From Oppiella nova (taxonomy: Eukaryota; Arthropoda; Arachnida; Sarcoptiformes; Oppiidae), in the NCBI GenBank assembly GCA_905397405.1, contig CAJPVJ010000611.1:1-22285 (forward strand): a stretch of 22,285 bases of DNA, written 5' to 3'. Both the position numbers and the translations under genes were made by a program. Positions 12,259 through 21,592 of this stretch are shown piece after piece. Every line of letters starts with the position of its first letter. Positions within the stretch are counted from its first letter, which is position 1. Below the pieces are notes generated by a model. It searched no databases. It saw nothing but the letters and a program-made list of their open reading frames with translations, and was not told the origin of the DNA.

Positions 12259-13849
12259 AAGCAATGCATAGGAAATATTATTATAAATACTGAATCCTAA
12301 TGTTTAAATAAAGTTTTTATAATAGTAGTAAAGCCTTTTCGTTTTTAAAAAGCCTTAAAGTTATTTGAAATGAGAGTCAAATAGAAAACGCGATTAAATT
12401 CATTTTCACTTATATTTATAAACACGAGTTACGAGTGTGTGTTTGAATGGGAAAAGCGTTTTGCCTTTAATTGTACGCTTAATTGTGTATTCAATATATC
12501 TTTTCAACTGTTTATTCAAATTGAATCTTGAATTGAAAGATAAGAAAATATTTATTTATTTTAAACGCAAAACTAAAGTCACTTTTGCCTCGGAATTCAA
12601 TGTAAATAAGTATAATTTTTCTAAACATTTTTAAAGTGTATCTCCATTTATATATTGATTTATGTATTGAATAAGTGTATACTCACTCTATTCAATAATA
12701 CAAAAGGTTTGCCTACATTGCAGTGGAAATATAAAATTTTAATATTTATTTTAGAGATTACTTCATATAATTCTGTGTAGAAAAATGAGAAAAAATGTAA
12801 ATTTTATTCCACTTTTTACTTATATATATATTTTTTACATTATAAATATTCACACGCATTGACTCTAATGGCCTAATAGTCAATAATTTTAATCTCCGTA
12901 TGAAATGCGAAATATATTTAAATTTTATATGAAATGACAAAATTTCGCTCCCATTTCTTTCTGGTGCCTCCAAATTATATGGTATATACTTATCCCTCAA
13001 TGAGATGATTGAAAATCAATGTTTATTGAATGAAAACTTTCACTCGCTTTCTCTATCTCTTTAATACCATTTAAATGCATTTCTAAGACACATTTAAATA
13101 CATTGTGTAAAAATGAAGATTATATATAAATATATTTGTTTAGTGCGATAATTAGGCTAACATTTTGAATATAAATATATTATACTCTTGTATACAGTAT
13201 AATGCTGTAATATAGTCAATGCATTCATATTATATATGCGATACAAATGTTTATTATTATTATTATTATGCAAAATGTTAATTAGATAATAGCAAAAAAT
13301 TTAAATAATTCTATCATTATATTTATATTTGTGGACACAATCGATAGGCCATAAGTTCTCGGCGCTAATACTATTTTCGTATATTTTATTATTATTCACT
13401 TAATATTAATAGTGAAAAACCTGAATGTATATTATGTTTGAAAAAAATCAATGAATTAAATAATACTCAAAATGTTGATAAAAACACTTAACTTAATGAC
13501 AAAAACGCCGAAATCTCTTCCTTTTTTGTGTGGACTTTATGTTTTTGGAGACACTTTTGCTTTGCTATACATTATATTCATATGCCATTAGAAACTGATT
13601 GGAAAAGCGTTTCGTTGAATAAGTATCGCATGTTTAGAGCCATTGCCGCACAAATCGGACGCAATTGCACTTAATTTCCAGTGAATCACAACATTAGTCG
13701 CAATCAGATTGAGTTGTAATTAAGAGAATCGACTTAATTGTTAAATAAAAAAATGTTTTTTATTGCACTATATGTTAATGCCTATTGTTTTAATGGGTGT
13801 CGATATTTCTTATTAAGATATTAAGACAATGAATAAATGATAGAGAATT

Positions 13850-13871
13850 TGTGTGTGTGTGTGTGTGTGTG
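13850..13871 (+). repeat. (GT)n microsatellite at the outer edge of the left inverted-repeat arm
   Basis: About 22 nt of alternating GT. Only its last three units (13865-13870) are matched in the right arm at 15041-15046, so the GT run has expanded, or pre-existed, on this side only. Confidence 0.9.
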
Positions 13872-13917
13872 CATAAAAACCTATTAAAAACATTAGGTTT
13901 ATATTTATAGTCCATTG
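13865..13917 (+). repeat. Left arm of a perfect 53-bp inverted repeat
   Basis: This segment (core GCATAAAAACCTATTAAAAA, then CATTAGGTTTATATTTATAG and TCCATTG) is the exact reverse complement of 14994-15046. The arms lie 1076 nt apart and the whole structure covers 1182 bp. Each arm also holds its own small hairpin (AAACCTA against TAGGTTT). Terminal inverted repeats of this length suit a non-autonomous DNA transposon or foldback element, but there is no transposase frame between the arms and no clear target-site duplication; the GT run hides the left boundary. Two oppositely oriented insertions of a short element would look the same. Confidence 0.9.
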
Positions 13918-14152
13918 ACAAAATATTTTACAAATTCTTGAATATAGTGGTAGTGAGTGCTGACACTCACAAATAACAATAATATTGTTTTACGTTTTGG
14001 TATTGATTTGATGCCCAACGATATATTAAGTTAATACATTATGTGTTAGATTTAATTCGTATATTAGTTCAATTCATTCATTAGCTTTTCAATTGATTTA
14101 ATGTCCGAAAAATTTATACCAAAAATAGCCTAATAATAATTATAATGAAAGC

Positions 14153-14183
<31 letters not shown>
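13918..14183 (+). repeat. Dispersed repeat with GA tail, copy 1
   Basis: From ACAAAATATTTTACAAATTC to GAAAGCGC at 14154, followed by a GA tract, this matches 18999-19234 with about five substitutions and one indel over 237 nt (about 97-98% by eye). It contains two hairpins: GTGAGTG-CTGA-CACTCAC at 13953-13970 and AACAAT-AAT-ATTGTT at 13975-13989. Similarity stops at the GA tail on the right and at the end of the inverted-repeat arm on the left. No coding frame is conserved between copies. A microsatellite-tailed short interspersed element is one reading; a segmental copy is another. Confidence 0.88.
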
Positions 14184-14186
<3 letters not shown>

Positions 14187-14445
14187 ATACAAGTATTTAA
14201 ATAAATTACACTTATCATAATGTTTATTAGATGCCGGAATATATTTTTAGTTTCATTATTGAATTAATGGTTTTGTTTCGAGAATATTCTCAATCTATTT
14301 ATATTTCATTCTGTGAACCATTTGTTGGTTTTTCTTTTTTGATGAGAAGTTCTTAACCTTAAAGTACTCTCTCATTAGATGTATTGTTTAACCAAATAAA
14401 TATATTAATGATATAATTTTTTAAAGTAAAACCATTTCCACATTC

Positions 14446-14447
<2 letters not shown>

Positions 14448-14491
<44 letters not shown>
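14448..14491 (+). repeat. (GA)n microsatellite
   Basis: A GA tract of about 44 nt, the longest in the window, preceded by ATTCATGAG as at 5458. Confidence 0.97.
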
Positions 14492-14494
<3 letters not shown>

Positions 14495-14993
14495 TGAAGA
14501 TGGGATCCGATGTATTATTTATTTAATCAAACGATGAAGAAATAGGTCTTTACTTTAAGCGAAACTTTTAGTAAATATATATTTATATACAGTATAACTA
14601 AACTAAAAGCCGTTTCCATTAAAGTATAACTCATTGCGAGAGTCAGTCAAATGGCATAACAAGTGAACGCCATTTAGGAAATTATTACTATTTTGTTTGG
14701 TTCACAAATTCACTGTTAACTTAATTACTGTGAAGTTTTTGCTTTCAAAGATATATACTGGTAGGCGATGGGTATGGTATTAGTGGCTGAACACTGGTTA
14801 GTACGGAATGAAAGGACTGGTAGTCTTAGTGAGTGAGTGGTGGCTAAGGATGAGGCAGTGATGTAGGAGGAGGTCATCAATTATCCGAGAATTATATCCG
14901 GAATTAAATATTAAAAGCAATTCTTAATCAGTGGAGGAATCGCTAATTTCTCTCCTCTTATATTCTGTGTGTGCGCCTAATGTCTGAGCAAAA

Positions 14994-15046
14994 CAATGGA
15001 CTATAAATATAAACCTAATGTTTTTAATAGGTTTTTATGCACACAC
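14994..15046 (-). repeat. Right arm of the perfect 53-bp inverted repeat
   Basis: Exact reverse complement of 13865-13917, starting CAATGGACTATAAATATAAA and ending GTTTTTATGCACACAC. Just beyond it the flank (TATGTTTGCC) has no counterpart on the left side. In a transcript of the host gene the arms could fold into a 53-bp duplex. Confidence 0.9.
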
Positions 15047-15572
15047 TATGTTTGCCATCAAAATAGCTTTTTCTCTCTAATCCCGTAATGAAAGTCTGAA
15101 ATTTATTTGTTTTGCATTTTTTGAAATAATTAATTTTTCAATTTTTATACGCTATGTATTTTGTTTTTTATTCTAGAATTATATTAATAACAATAATATT
15201 GTATTATTTTATGATGTCTAAGATGATTAACTAAATATTTTTTAGTATGTGTGTGACTTAAAGCAATTTTGTTGAGAGACAGTGTCTTTAGTTAATATTT
15301 ATTTAAATATAAATTATTATAAGTTGTTTCGCATATGTTTTCAGTTCCCTAATAGACGTCGGGAGTCGTAAAAGTCATATCATTAGTCTTTGCTCGCTCT
15401 CACACTATGTCTCTGTATTTCAGGGAAAATCCAATTCTTATACAAAAACCAATTATTTTTATTCTCATTTTGATTATTATTAGATCTCAAAAAATCGTAG
15501 CAAAACTAAATTATAGATCAAAAGCTCTGACTTTTATATACACTTATGAGATATTATTAGGGAGAATATGTT

Positions 15573-15636
<64 letters not shown>
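15573..15636 (+). repeat. Compound (GT)n(GA)n microsatellite
   Basis: About 36 nt of GT directly followed by about 28 nt of GA. It is one of two compound tracts in the window; the other is TA/TG at 17483. Confidence 0.97.
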
Positions 15637-15639
<3 letters not shown>

Positions 15640-15843
15640 TTAAAAGCTAAGTGAAAGGTTCAGTGGCCATAATTCCAGTCCAATTGACACATTGTTTCGT
15701 ATATCTGATGCAAAATGAATTGCATTTTCACACATTCAGCCATCTATTTAGCCGATGGCGATAGGACTTCATGAATCGCACAGTTATGTGATGCCTATGT
15801 CTGCCAATATTCTGTATATCGACTAATACTATAACACAACATG

Positions 15844-15847
<4 letters not shown>

Positions 15848-15875
<28 letters not shown>
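15848..15875 (+). repeat. (GA)n microsatellite
   Basis: A GA tract of about 28 nt. Confidence 0.95.
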
Positions 15876-15877
<2 letters not shown>

Positions 15878-16104
15878 CTGCTAAAGAATACAATGTATTT
15901 GTTTGTGTCACCGAATTCTCTCAACTGTTTCTTCAGACAAACTGTTTTTACTGTCTTTTTATATATCTTTTCGCAAAGAATTTTATATCAGATTTTTATT
16001 TTGTATTTTTATTTCTTTATTCTACTTTTTTATACTATTTTTTCGTTTAAAATAAAAGATAATATCCATTGAAAACAGTAAAAGAAATTTATTGCCGATC
16101 AATG

Positions 16105-16105
16105 C

Positions 16106-16138
<33 letters not shown>
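16105..16138 (+). repeat. (GA)n microsatellite with one interruption
   Basis: A GA tract of about 34 nt with one AAA interruption near 16113. Confidence 0.95.
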
Positions 16139-16473
16139 CAAAGGATGAGACAAAAGTGTGTGTGAAATGTGAACGTGAAATGGCGTTCAATTGTGTTGAG
16201 CTGTTTTTGGCCATACTTTGTATGTGAGATCACTGCCCAACCGGTGAGGGGAGGACTGGGATTAGGAAATGCGATTAGAAACACATCAAACAAACCTATT
16301 CCGATAAATGTTTAAAAATTTAATGTCTAATAAAATTTAATTTCTTTTCGTTTTCGGAAGTTTCAGGCATTCATTTATGCAAACTTAACAAAATAATAGA
16401 TCCCTTATGGGAATGCCTACTACTTGGTCAGCCCTCATATCCCACCACTAATGTTCGGTAAGATGGGACTGAG

Positions 16474-16499
16474 GGAGAGAGAGAGAGAGAGAGAGAGAG
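16474..16499 (+). repeat. (GA)n microsatellite
   Basis: A GA tract of about 26 nt. Confidence 0.95.
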
Positions 16500-16728
16500 C
16501 TGTGGTGTGCTTCGTATGAAAAAGGAGAGAAAAAGTGTTATTATTTTTGTCAATTTCCACACAATTCTTATTTCTCTCATTATGTGGTCGTTGTTGTCAT
16601 CGGTATTGAGTTTATTATTATATTTCTTTCGCTCTCTCTTTTCACTCTTAACTCTCGTATAACTCTTCACGGCATCAAAGACGACATTAACTGACAAAAA
16701 CTATGAGATAATTTTGCTGCCCTTTTCA

Positions 16729-16733
<5 letters not shown>

Positions 16734-16769
<36 letters not shown>
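16734..16769 (+). repeat. (CT)n microsatellite
   Basis: A CT tract of about 36 nt, 235 nt after a GA tract in the opposite sense. Confidence 0.97.
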
Positions 16770-16773
<4 letters not shown>

Positions 16774-17478
16774 CTCCCGGTGCTCTGGCCTTATGTACAG
16801 TTGATCCACAAATAATATATACCGTACTGTATATACACACCACCACTCCTCCCAATTTTATGGATGTATTAATAAATGTTTTTTAGCGACTGCCGAGTGT
16901 AGTAGTCATATGTATTTGACGGCAAAAATCACTTTTAATTGTTATTAACTTCAGATTTCTTTTCTCAGTTAATGTTTGTCGACTGAAAACTTCCCGAAAA
17001 AAATTGCGTTCAAAATGAATGAATGGTTTTAATGTATTTAGCATTTTTTGTGTCTTACAAAACCATTGTTTTGTTTTATTCAATGCAGGCGTCAATTAAT
17101 TTTAATTTTATGCGTCAATTGTTTTTTGTCGCATAGAAATAAAGGCGCATAAAAATTGTGTAAAATTAATAATAAGCCCCAGAAAACAATAAAAATCGTA
17201 CACAATATGAAAATAAAAGTTTTTTGACACTAAACTAACTCTTTTCATACGAAAATAAATGTGCAAATGATGTGCAAAATTAGTCTGAAAAATAAAATCG
17301 TGTGTATAAGTTTTTGACAAATATTGGCAAAAATTTTATAAAAATCTAAAACAATGCATAACTGATGAGATAATTAGTCGAGAATATGGTGCAAAAAACT
17401 AATAAAAATTTGTATGTTTTAAACTAATAATGCTCGCTCATATTTTATTTATGAACTGAATTTTATAAATTCTTTATG

Positions 17479-17482
<4 letters not shown>

Positions 17483-17536
<54 letters not shown>
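17483..17536 (+). repeat. Compound (TA)n(TG)n microsatellite
   Basis: About 41 nt of alternating TA continuing into about 14 nt of TG, ending some 240 nt before the first firmly supported Ig exon. Confidence 0.97.
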
Positions 17537-17537
<1 letters not shown>

Positions 17538-17653
17538 CTCCAGTAATTAACTACTGATTAAATATTTATACAACACATGATTTGTCCAATAAATTCATAC
17601 GTTTAGCATACACTGGTAATCCTATGCTATGTTTTCTATCGATTTTCAAACCG

Positions 17654-17675
17654 AGAATATTAGTCATAATATTCT
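17654..17675. other. 9-bp stem, 4-nt loop hairpin upstream of the Ig exon
   Basis: AGAATATTA at 17654-17662 pairs exactly with TAATATTCT at 17667-17675 around the loop GTCA. It lies about 100 nt before the splice acceptor at 17778. It is AT-rich and may be chance. Confidence 0.45.
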
Positions 17676-17778
17676 GATTGAATAATTAAATCAAACATTA
17701 ATCTCATTTAAACGAGAAACACAAATACATAATTAATGCGAAAGCTAAATTTTTATGTTTTTCTCGTCTCAATTACAG

Positions 17779-17882
17779 GTGCACTGAATGGTGAGCAGCA
17801 AAAGACAATGAATTTACTGCAACTATCGCTGATGGCTGACGAGGAATCGGAACCGGCTATACATGTCGTGGCGGAGGAACAG
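17779..17882 (+). CDS. Sidestep-like IgSF protein, exon preceding the first Ig domain
   Basis: A pyrimidine-rich tract and CAATTACAG acceptor precede 17779, and a CAG/GTAATA donor follows 17882. After two bases that complete a split codon, 34 codons are open: an extracellular linker (ALNGEQQKTMNLLQLS) and then the first Ig strand (EPAIHVVAEEQ). It joins in phase 0 to the exon at 18130. Base composition is richer in G and C than the flanks, as expected for coding DNA. In Drosophila, Sidestep-family receptors are type I membrane proteins that bind Beaten-path proteins during axon guidance; the role here is inferred by family. The linker before the domain seems rather long. The first in-frame Met is in mid-exon, so an upstream exon is required; 5027-5201 is a phase-compatible candidate. 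Confidence 0.78.
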
Positions 17883-18129
17883 GTAATAGGAATCTCCGGC
17901 CACTTTCATTGAGCCCACTCATGAATTATTAAACTATTTGTATTACTTATGGATAAATAATTGATAGCCCGGGTATCATAATAATGAGCAATATTGTGTG
18001 TGTCATACCGATTTTGATGGCATTTTGCATTATGCTCTATATATTATACTCAATATTATCATTAATTGATGGCATGGCATATATATATGACATGAAAATG
18101 ATTGTGTATTATGTGTTGTGTACCTAAAG
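17883..18129 (+). other. Intron 2 of the Sidestep-like gene (247 nt)
   Basis: Donor GTAATA and acceptor TACCTAAAG. Read-through from the preceding exon meets a TGA within ten codons. The acceptor has a poor pyrimidine tract, but the joined protein (VVAEEQ + GKAVLPC) matches the expected start of a V-type Ig domain. Confidence 0.75.
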
Positions 18130-18320
18130 GGCAAAGCCGTACTTCCGTGTAACGTCAGCCGACCCCTCAACGACTCGATTGATTTGATACTATGGTTTAG
18201 AGGGGACGCCGAGACAGCCCTGTATTCACTGGACGCCCGCAAAGCCAACGGAATACAAAGAGCCAAACACTTAGTCTCCGACGACCTCAGCTCTCGTGCC
18301 TATATTGACATTACGGGAAA
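18130..18320 (+). CDS. Sidestep-like IgSF protein, core of the first V-type Ig domain
   Basis: The exon encodes GKAVLPCNVSRP, then DLILWFRGD, then ALYSLDAR and SSRAYIDITG. These are the B-strand cysteine, the core tryptophan of strand C and the LYS.DAR / RAY pattern that marks the first Ig domain of the Sidestep family. NVS is an N-glycosylation sequon right after the cysteine. The exon is 191 nt, enters in phase 0 after a TAAAG acceptor and ends before GTAAGA with two spare bases (AA), which the micro-exon at 20837 completes to a Lys codon. The protein acts at the neuronal or muscle cell surface in known members. The second cysteine and the rest of the ectodomain, the membrane segment and the tail are not in the window. 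I am sure of the Ig fold and fairly sure of the Sidestep family, but cannot say which paralogue. Confidence 0.88.
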
Positions 18321-18546
18321 GTAAGACATTTATATGTGTGTTGTCTTGTGATCGCATGACATGTATAGCCAACAGAAGAAAAGAGGAATTAGTTGACGAA
18401 TACATTGGGAGAGAAGGACTGGTATTCTCTACAATAAAAGAAAAAGATTGCATTAATTTGTACTCAATTATGCACTACAAGTAGTATTGCCTTCAAGTGG
18501 TTTGACTCGACTTTTCTCTTTATTTCTTTCTTTCTTTTTATGTAAG

Positions 18547-18548
<2 letters not shown>

Positions 18549-18592
<44 letters not shown>
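18549..18592 (+). repeat. (CT)n microsatellite
   Basis: A CT tract of about 43 nt. Confidence 0.97.
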
Positions 18593-18594
<2 letters not shown>

Positions 18595-18998
18595 ACGAAT
18601 TCAAAGCATTCATTTATTATGAGTTTTTTCATTACAGAGTAGTGTGTTATGTTATTTTTGAAGGCAATTATTAAATATGTAGTTTTCTATCAATTTTTAT
18701 TATTACTTTATTTTTGATGATTACAGAAGAGAAAACAAATTGAAGTAAATATTTGACAGATTAGTGATGACTCGCGCTGTTATACATAATGCCTGTGAAT
18801 ATAGATTTTTTTCGGCCATATAATCAAGAATTTAGTGCCAGAGGTGTTGTATATTATTATTGCACTGTAAGCGCAGTCACTCTTTTATGTTTGATTATAT
18901 TACATATATTTTTATTGAATTTTTTCCTCTCTCTATATATATTCTGTATATTTCTACTATTATTGCACAGATTTATTGCTATATATTTTGCTTCAAAA

Positions 18999-19232
18999 AC
19001 AAAATATTTTACAAATTCTTGAATATAGTGGTAGTGAGTGCTGACACTCACAAATAACAATAATATTGTTTTACGTTTTGGTATTGATTTGATGCCCAAC
19101 GATATATTAAGTTAATACATTATGTGCTAGATTTAATTCGTATATTCATTCAATTCATTCATTAGCTTTTCAATTGATTTAATGTCCGAAAATTTATATC
19201 AAAAATAGCCTAATAATTATTATAATGAAAGC

Positions 19233-19275
<43 letters not shown>
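18999..19275 (+). repeat. Dispersed repeat with GA tail, copy 2
   Basis: Same sequence as 13918-14154 from ACAAAATATTTTACAAATTC to GAAAGCGC, then a longer GA tail (19235-19275). Differences from copy 1 include GTGCTAG for GTGTTAG, one A fewer in the GAAAA run and TATATC for TATACC. The two internal hairpins are intact. The left flank (GCTTCAAAA) does not contain the 53-bp inverted-repeat arm found next to copy 1. Confidence 0.88.
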
Positions 19276-19278
<3 letters not shown>

Positions 19279-20690
19279 ATGATAATTGAATTGTTTTTCG
19301 AGAGTTGAGTTCAATTATAGCGTTAATAATTTAAAAATATATATTCATTTCACTCGTTAATTCCGTTCATTGTTTTCTATATTGTCTTTCAATTAACGAT
19401 TGAATTAAAAATACAGAATATCTTTCACTGAGTATTTTGTTTCCAAATTAAAATTTCACACAAAGTGTTAGTTTAAACAATAAAAACTTCATTCCCTTTG
19501 TAACGTAAAACTCAAACAAAAGTATCGATTGAATGGCAAAAGAGAAATACGATAACACTTTTAGCTCTAATTATTTATAAATATTTGAACACAAAATACT
19601 CTTTAAAATTGCGATTATTATTGAAAGAAATGGTTTTGTCTGTTGTGTTATCTTATGGTTAAGGAGAGTAGGAAAGAGACACTTTTTTATGTGTTATTTG
19701 CTGTTGAATTACATAAAGTCTAGACTTTAAATACAGTATAAGCAAGACTCGTGGGAAATATAAAATAGTCGTCAAAATGAATAATTAACACAATTTTATT
19801 CACTGTTAAAACAAGATATTATTAATTCCTTCACTCATTTTCCTGAACAACACTTTTCTCATCACAAGAATTAGGTATTAATATAAACAACAAAATGTGT
19901 GACATTTGTATGAATAAAATAAGTGCTACTTTCATATATGGAAAACCTTTTTTCATACTATATATGACTGTCTCTTTGTGAGTGTCTTAAAGTGAAGGAT
20001 CATTTTATGAACGAATTTGTATTAAAAATACATTTGAATACACATACTATGCATATATAAGATATGCAAGAATATAAGAGCAAAACAATTCCTATTTTTA
20101 AGTTTTCTTTTTTGTGAATCAATTTTTCTTGTATTTTAATGTCAAAGCTTTATGTGTTATGTGTTTCCCTAAAGTGCACTCTTTCTCTCCCCTATTCTCT
20201 CAAACCTTCAAAAAACAAATCATTTTATATATTGAAGCAAAATAACACACAATAAAGCGTACACTTGACTCTCAATATTATTAACAAACCAATAAATAAA
20301 TCCAGAATATTCCTACTACCATACTATTTGCTTTGTAAAATTCTGTGCGCTAGTTATTTATTTACACTAGCTTATTTTATTTTTTAATTAAAATATTTAG
20401 GCAAACGATATAAATATTGAATTAGCATATATAGATATTTGCGGGGGAATTTGTGTACATAATAGCGCGAGTTTACTGTGAATTAAAAGTCGTGCCATAC
20501 GAAAAGGGTCTAGTTTTCAATCCATTGATTTTATTAAAAATATGTCCACAATTCTGGTGCTGTCAGTCATAAATATTATGTATGTCTAGTCAGTCAAAAC
20601 ACTTGATTGAACTGAAAAATTTTGCAATACTTTATTGAATTTTGTTGTTTCCCTCGGAGTACAAGACGTTTGTATGTATGCGACGACCAG

Positions 20691-20692
<2 letters not shown>

Positions 20693-20728
<36 letters not shown>
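20693..20728 (+). repeat. (CT)n microsatellite
   Basis: A CT tract of about 35 nt, about 110 nt upstream of the micro-exon acceptor. Its pyrimidine content could act with the acceptor tract, but the distance makes that uncertain. Confidence 0.95.
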
Positions 20729-20730
<2 letters not shown>

Positions 20731-20836
20731 GCCGTCCGTTTGAACGGAAAAAACTTACATTTTATAACAAAAATATTATTATTGATATTTTATTTTCTTA
20801 TTTTTGTTAACAATTGTCTCCAATCTTTCATTTCAG

Positions 20837-20868
20837 GCCAACAGCTCTTGTTGTGGAGTCAGTGAAGG
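20837..20868 (+). CDS. Sidestep-like IgSF protein, 32-nt micro-exon
   Basis: A CTTTCATTTCAG acceptor and a GTGAGC donor bound 32 nt. Joined to the two bases left by the exon at 18130 they read K-PTALVVESVKG with one base over. This is the expected E-strand segment of the same Ig domain, where family members have a pattern such as PA.LVVE.V followed by D.G.Y.C. The continuation with the second cysteine is not found before the right edge of the window. Both splice sites are good and the frame match is exact in phase and in content, which makes chance unlikely despite the small size. A weaker alternative donor (GTGAAG) lies inside the exon at 20863. Confidence 0.75.
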
Positions 20869-21592
20869 GTGAGCTCTAACTCCTTATATATTGTATATCA
20901 ATAACTATATTATACGTTACATCGGATTCCCAGCGCTATTTCCCAAACTCTTAGCTATACTAACAGCGATATCAATGATCAATAGATGTATAGAATTATA
21001 AATTATCACAATTTTTGGCCCAAAAATCTGTTGTGTTTTTAGTTATGATTGTTTCTACTCTACAAAGTGAGTGACTGTTAATCAAATCAATCGATTTATA
21101 GCTAGAAATTCTCAAGCAATCAATTATTACTTTTGATTCATAATTCATAATAAAAATATTTGCTTTCCTCCTATTTTATTGAGTTATTTAATAATAATCG
21201 TAAATAATGACTTTATTCTAGTTACTTATTTTTACTTATGTCCCTATAGTCACCATTTTTATGGAATATTCTTAACGTATATTCTCAATTTATATGCAAT
21301 TAGTTTTGTTTTTACAGGCGATACAGTATAGTATAGTATTTTTTTTAAACATATTGAGTGATGAAAACAAATTGCGAGTATAAATCATACGCAAACATTA
21401 GACTAACTTATTATACGAGTACTCAATATAAAACAATTTTACTACAGACAATAAGTCAATACAAAAGTCAATAAACTTTTATAAGAAATTATTTTTGTAA
21501 ATTTATTTATTTATAAAACGTTATTAAAATCAATTGAGAAAATAGTACAAAAAGATATACAAAATAATTAGCTTTAATACAAAACGTCTGAA
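20869..21592. other. Non-coding stretch between the micro-exon and the kinase; start of the next intron
   Basis: AT-rich DNA with no frame resembling the missing D.G.Y.C end of the Ig domain, so the next exon of the + strand gene must lie beyond the window. A TAG-bounded segment ending in GTGAGT near 21042-21067 has exon-like edges, but its peptide does not fit an Ig domain. The right part (about 21500-21592) is the 3' untranslated region of the minus-strand kinase. Confidence 0.6.
21502..21511 (-). terminator. Polyadenylation signals of the kinase gene
   Basis: Two overlapping TTTATT strings, at 21502-21507 and 21506-21511, read AATAAA on the minus strand about 82-94 nt after the kinase stop codon. 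This is a suitable place for a 3' end, but AATAAA is common by chance in such AT-rich DNA. Confidence 0.45.

Larger units (their letters stand above)
5202..17778 (+). other. Gene-poor region, putative 12.6-kb intron 1 of the Sidestep-like gene
   Basis: No convincing exon was found on either strand. The region is very AT-rich, with short spurious frames, about 13 GA/CT tracts, two GT-containing tracts, an ATT run near 13251-13269, the 53-bp inverted repeat pair and one copy of the dispersed repeat. Two islands are less AT-rich, near 6061-6440 and 14759-14877, and are described separately. If the exon at 5027 is not used, this is instead upstream intergenic DNA or an intron from a first exon outside the window. 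Confidence 0.5.
18321..20836 (+). other. Intron 3 of the Sidestep-like gene (2516 nt)
   Basis: Strong donor GTAAGA and acceptor CATTTCAG. Contents are AT-rich non-coding DNA, CT/GA tracts at 18549, 19235 and 20693, and copy 2 of the dispersed repeat. No other exon is supportable. Confidence 0.8.

Noticed and set aside
12758-13000. 80-codon minus-strand frame, with similar ones at 16883-17095, 17108-17320 and 18857-19099
   Set aside because: Lys/Asn/Ile/Phe/Tyr-rich translations typical of AT-rich non-coding DNA, with no motif.
13251-13269. ATT trinucleotide run
   Set aside because: It is too short to be notable in such AT-rich DNA.
16180-16227. Short frame reading MAFNCVELFLAILCM followed by GTGAG, considered as an alternative signal-peptide exon
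   Set aside because: The available donors leave two spare bases; joining to the exon at 17779 gives a stop after a few codons, so it does not fit without another exon.
18030-18266. Minus-strand and other-frame open frames over the Ig exon (18030-18484)
   Set aside because: They are shadows of the + strand exon, which has matching splice sites and Ig-domain motifs.
21042-21067. Exon-like segment between TTTTTAG and GTGAGT after the micro-exon
   Set aside because: Its phase-compatible peptide (VMIVSTLQ) does not match the expected D.G.Y.C strand of the Ig domain.
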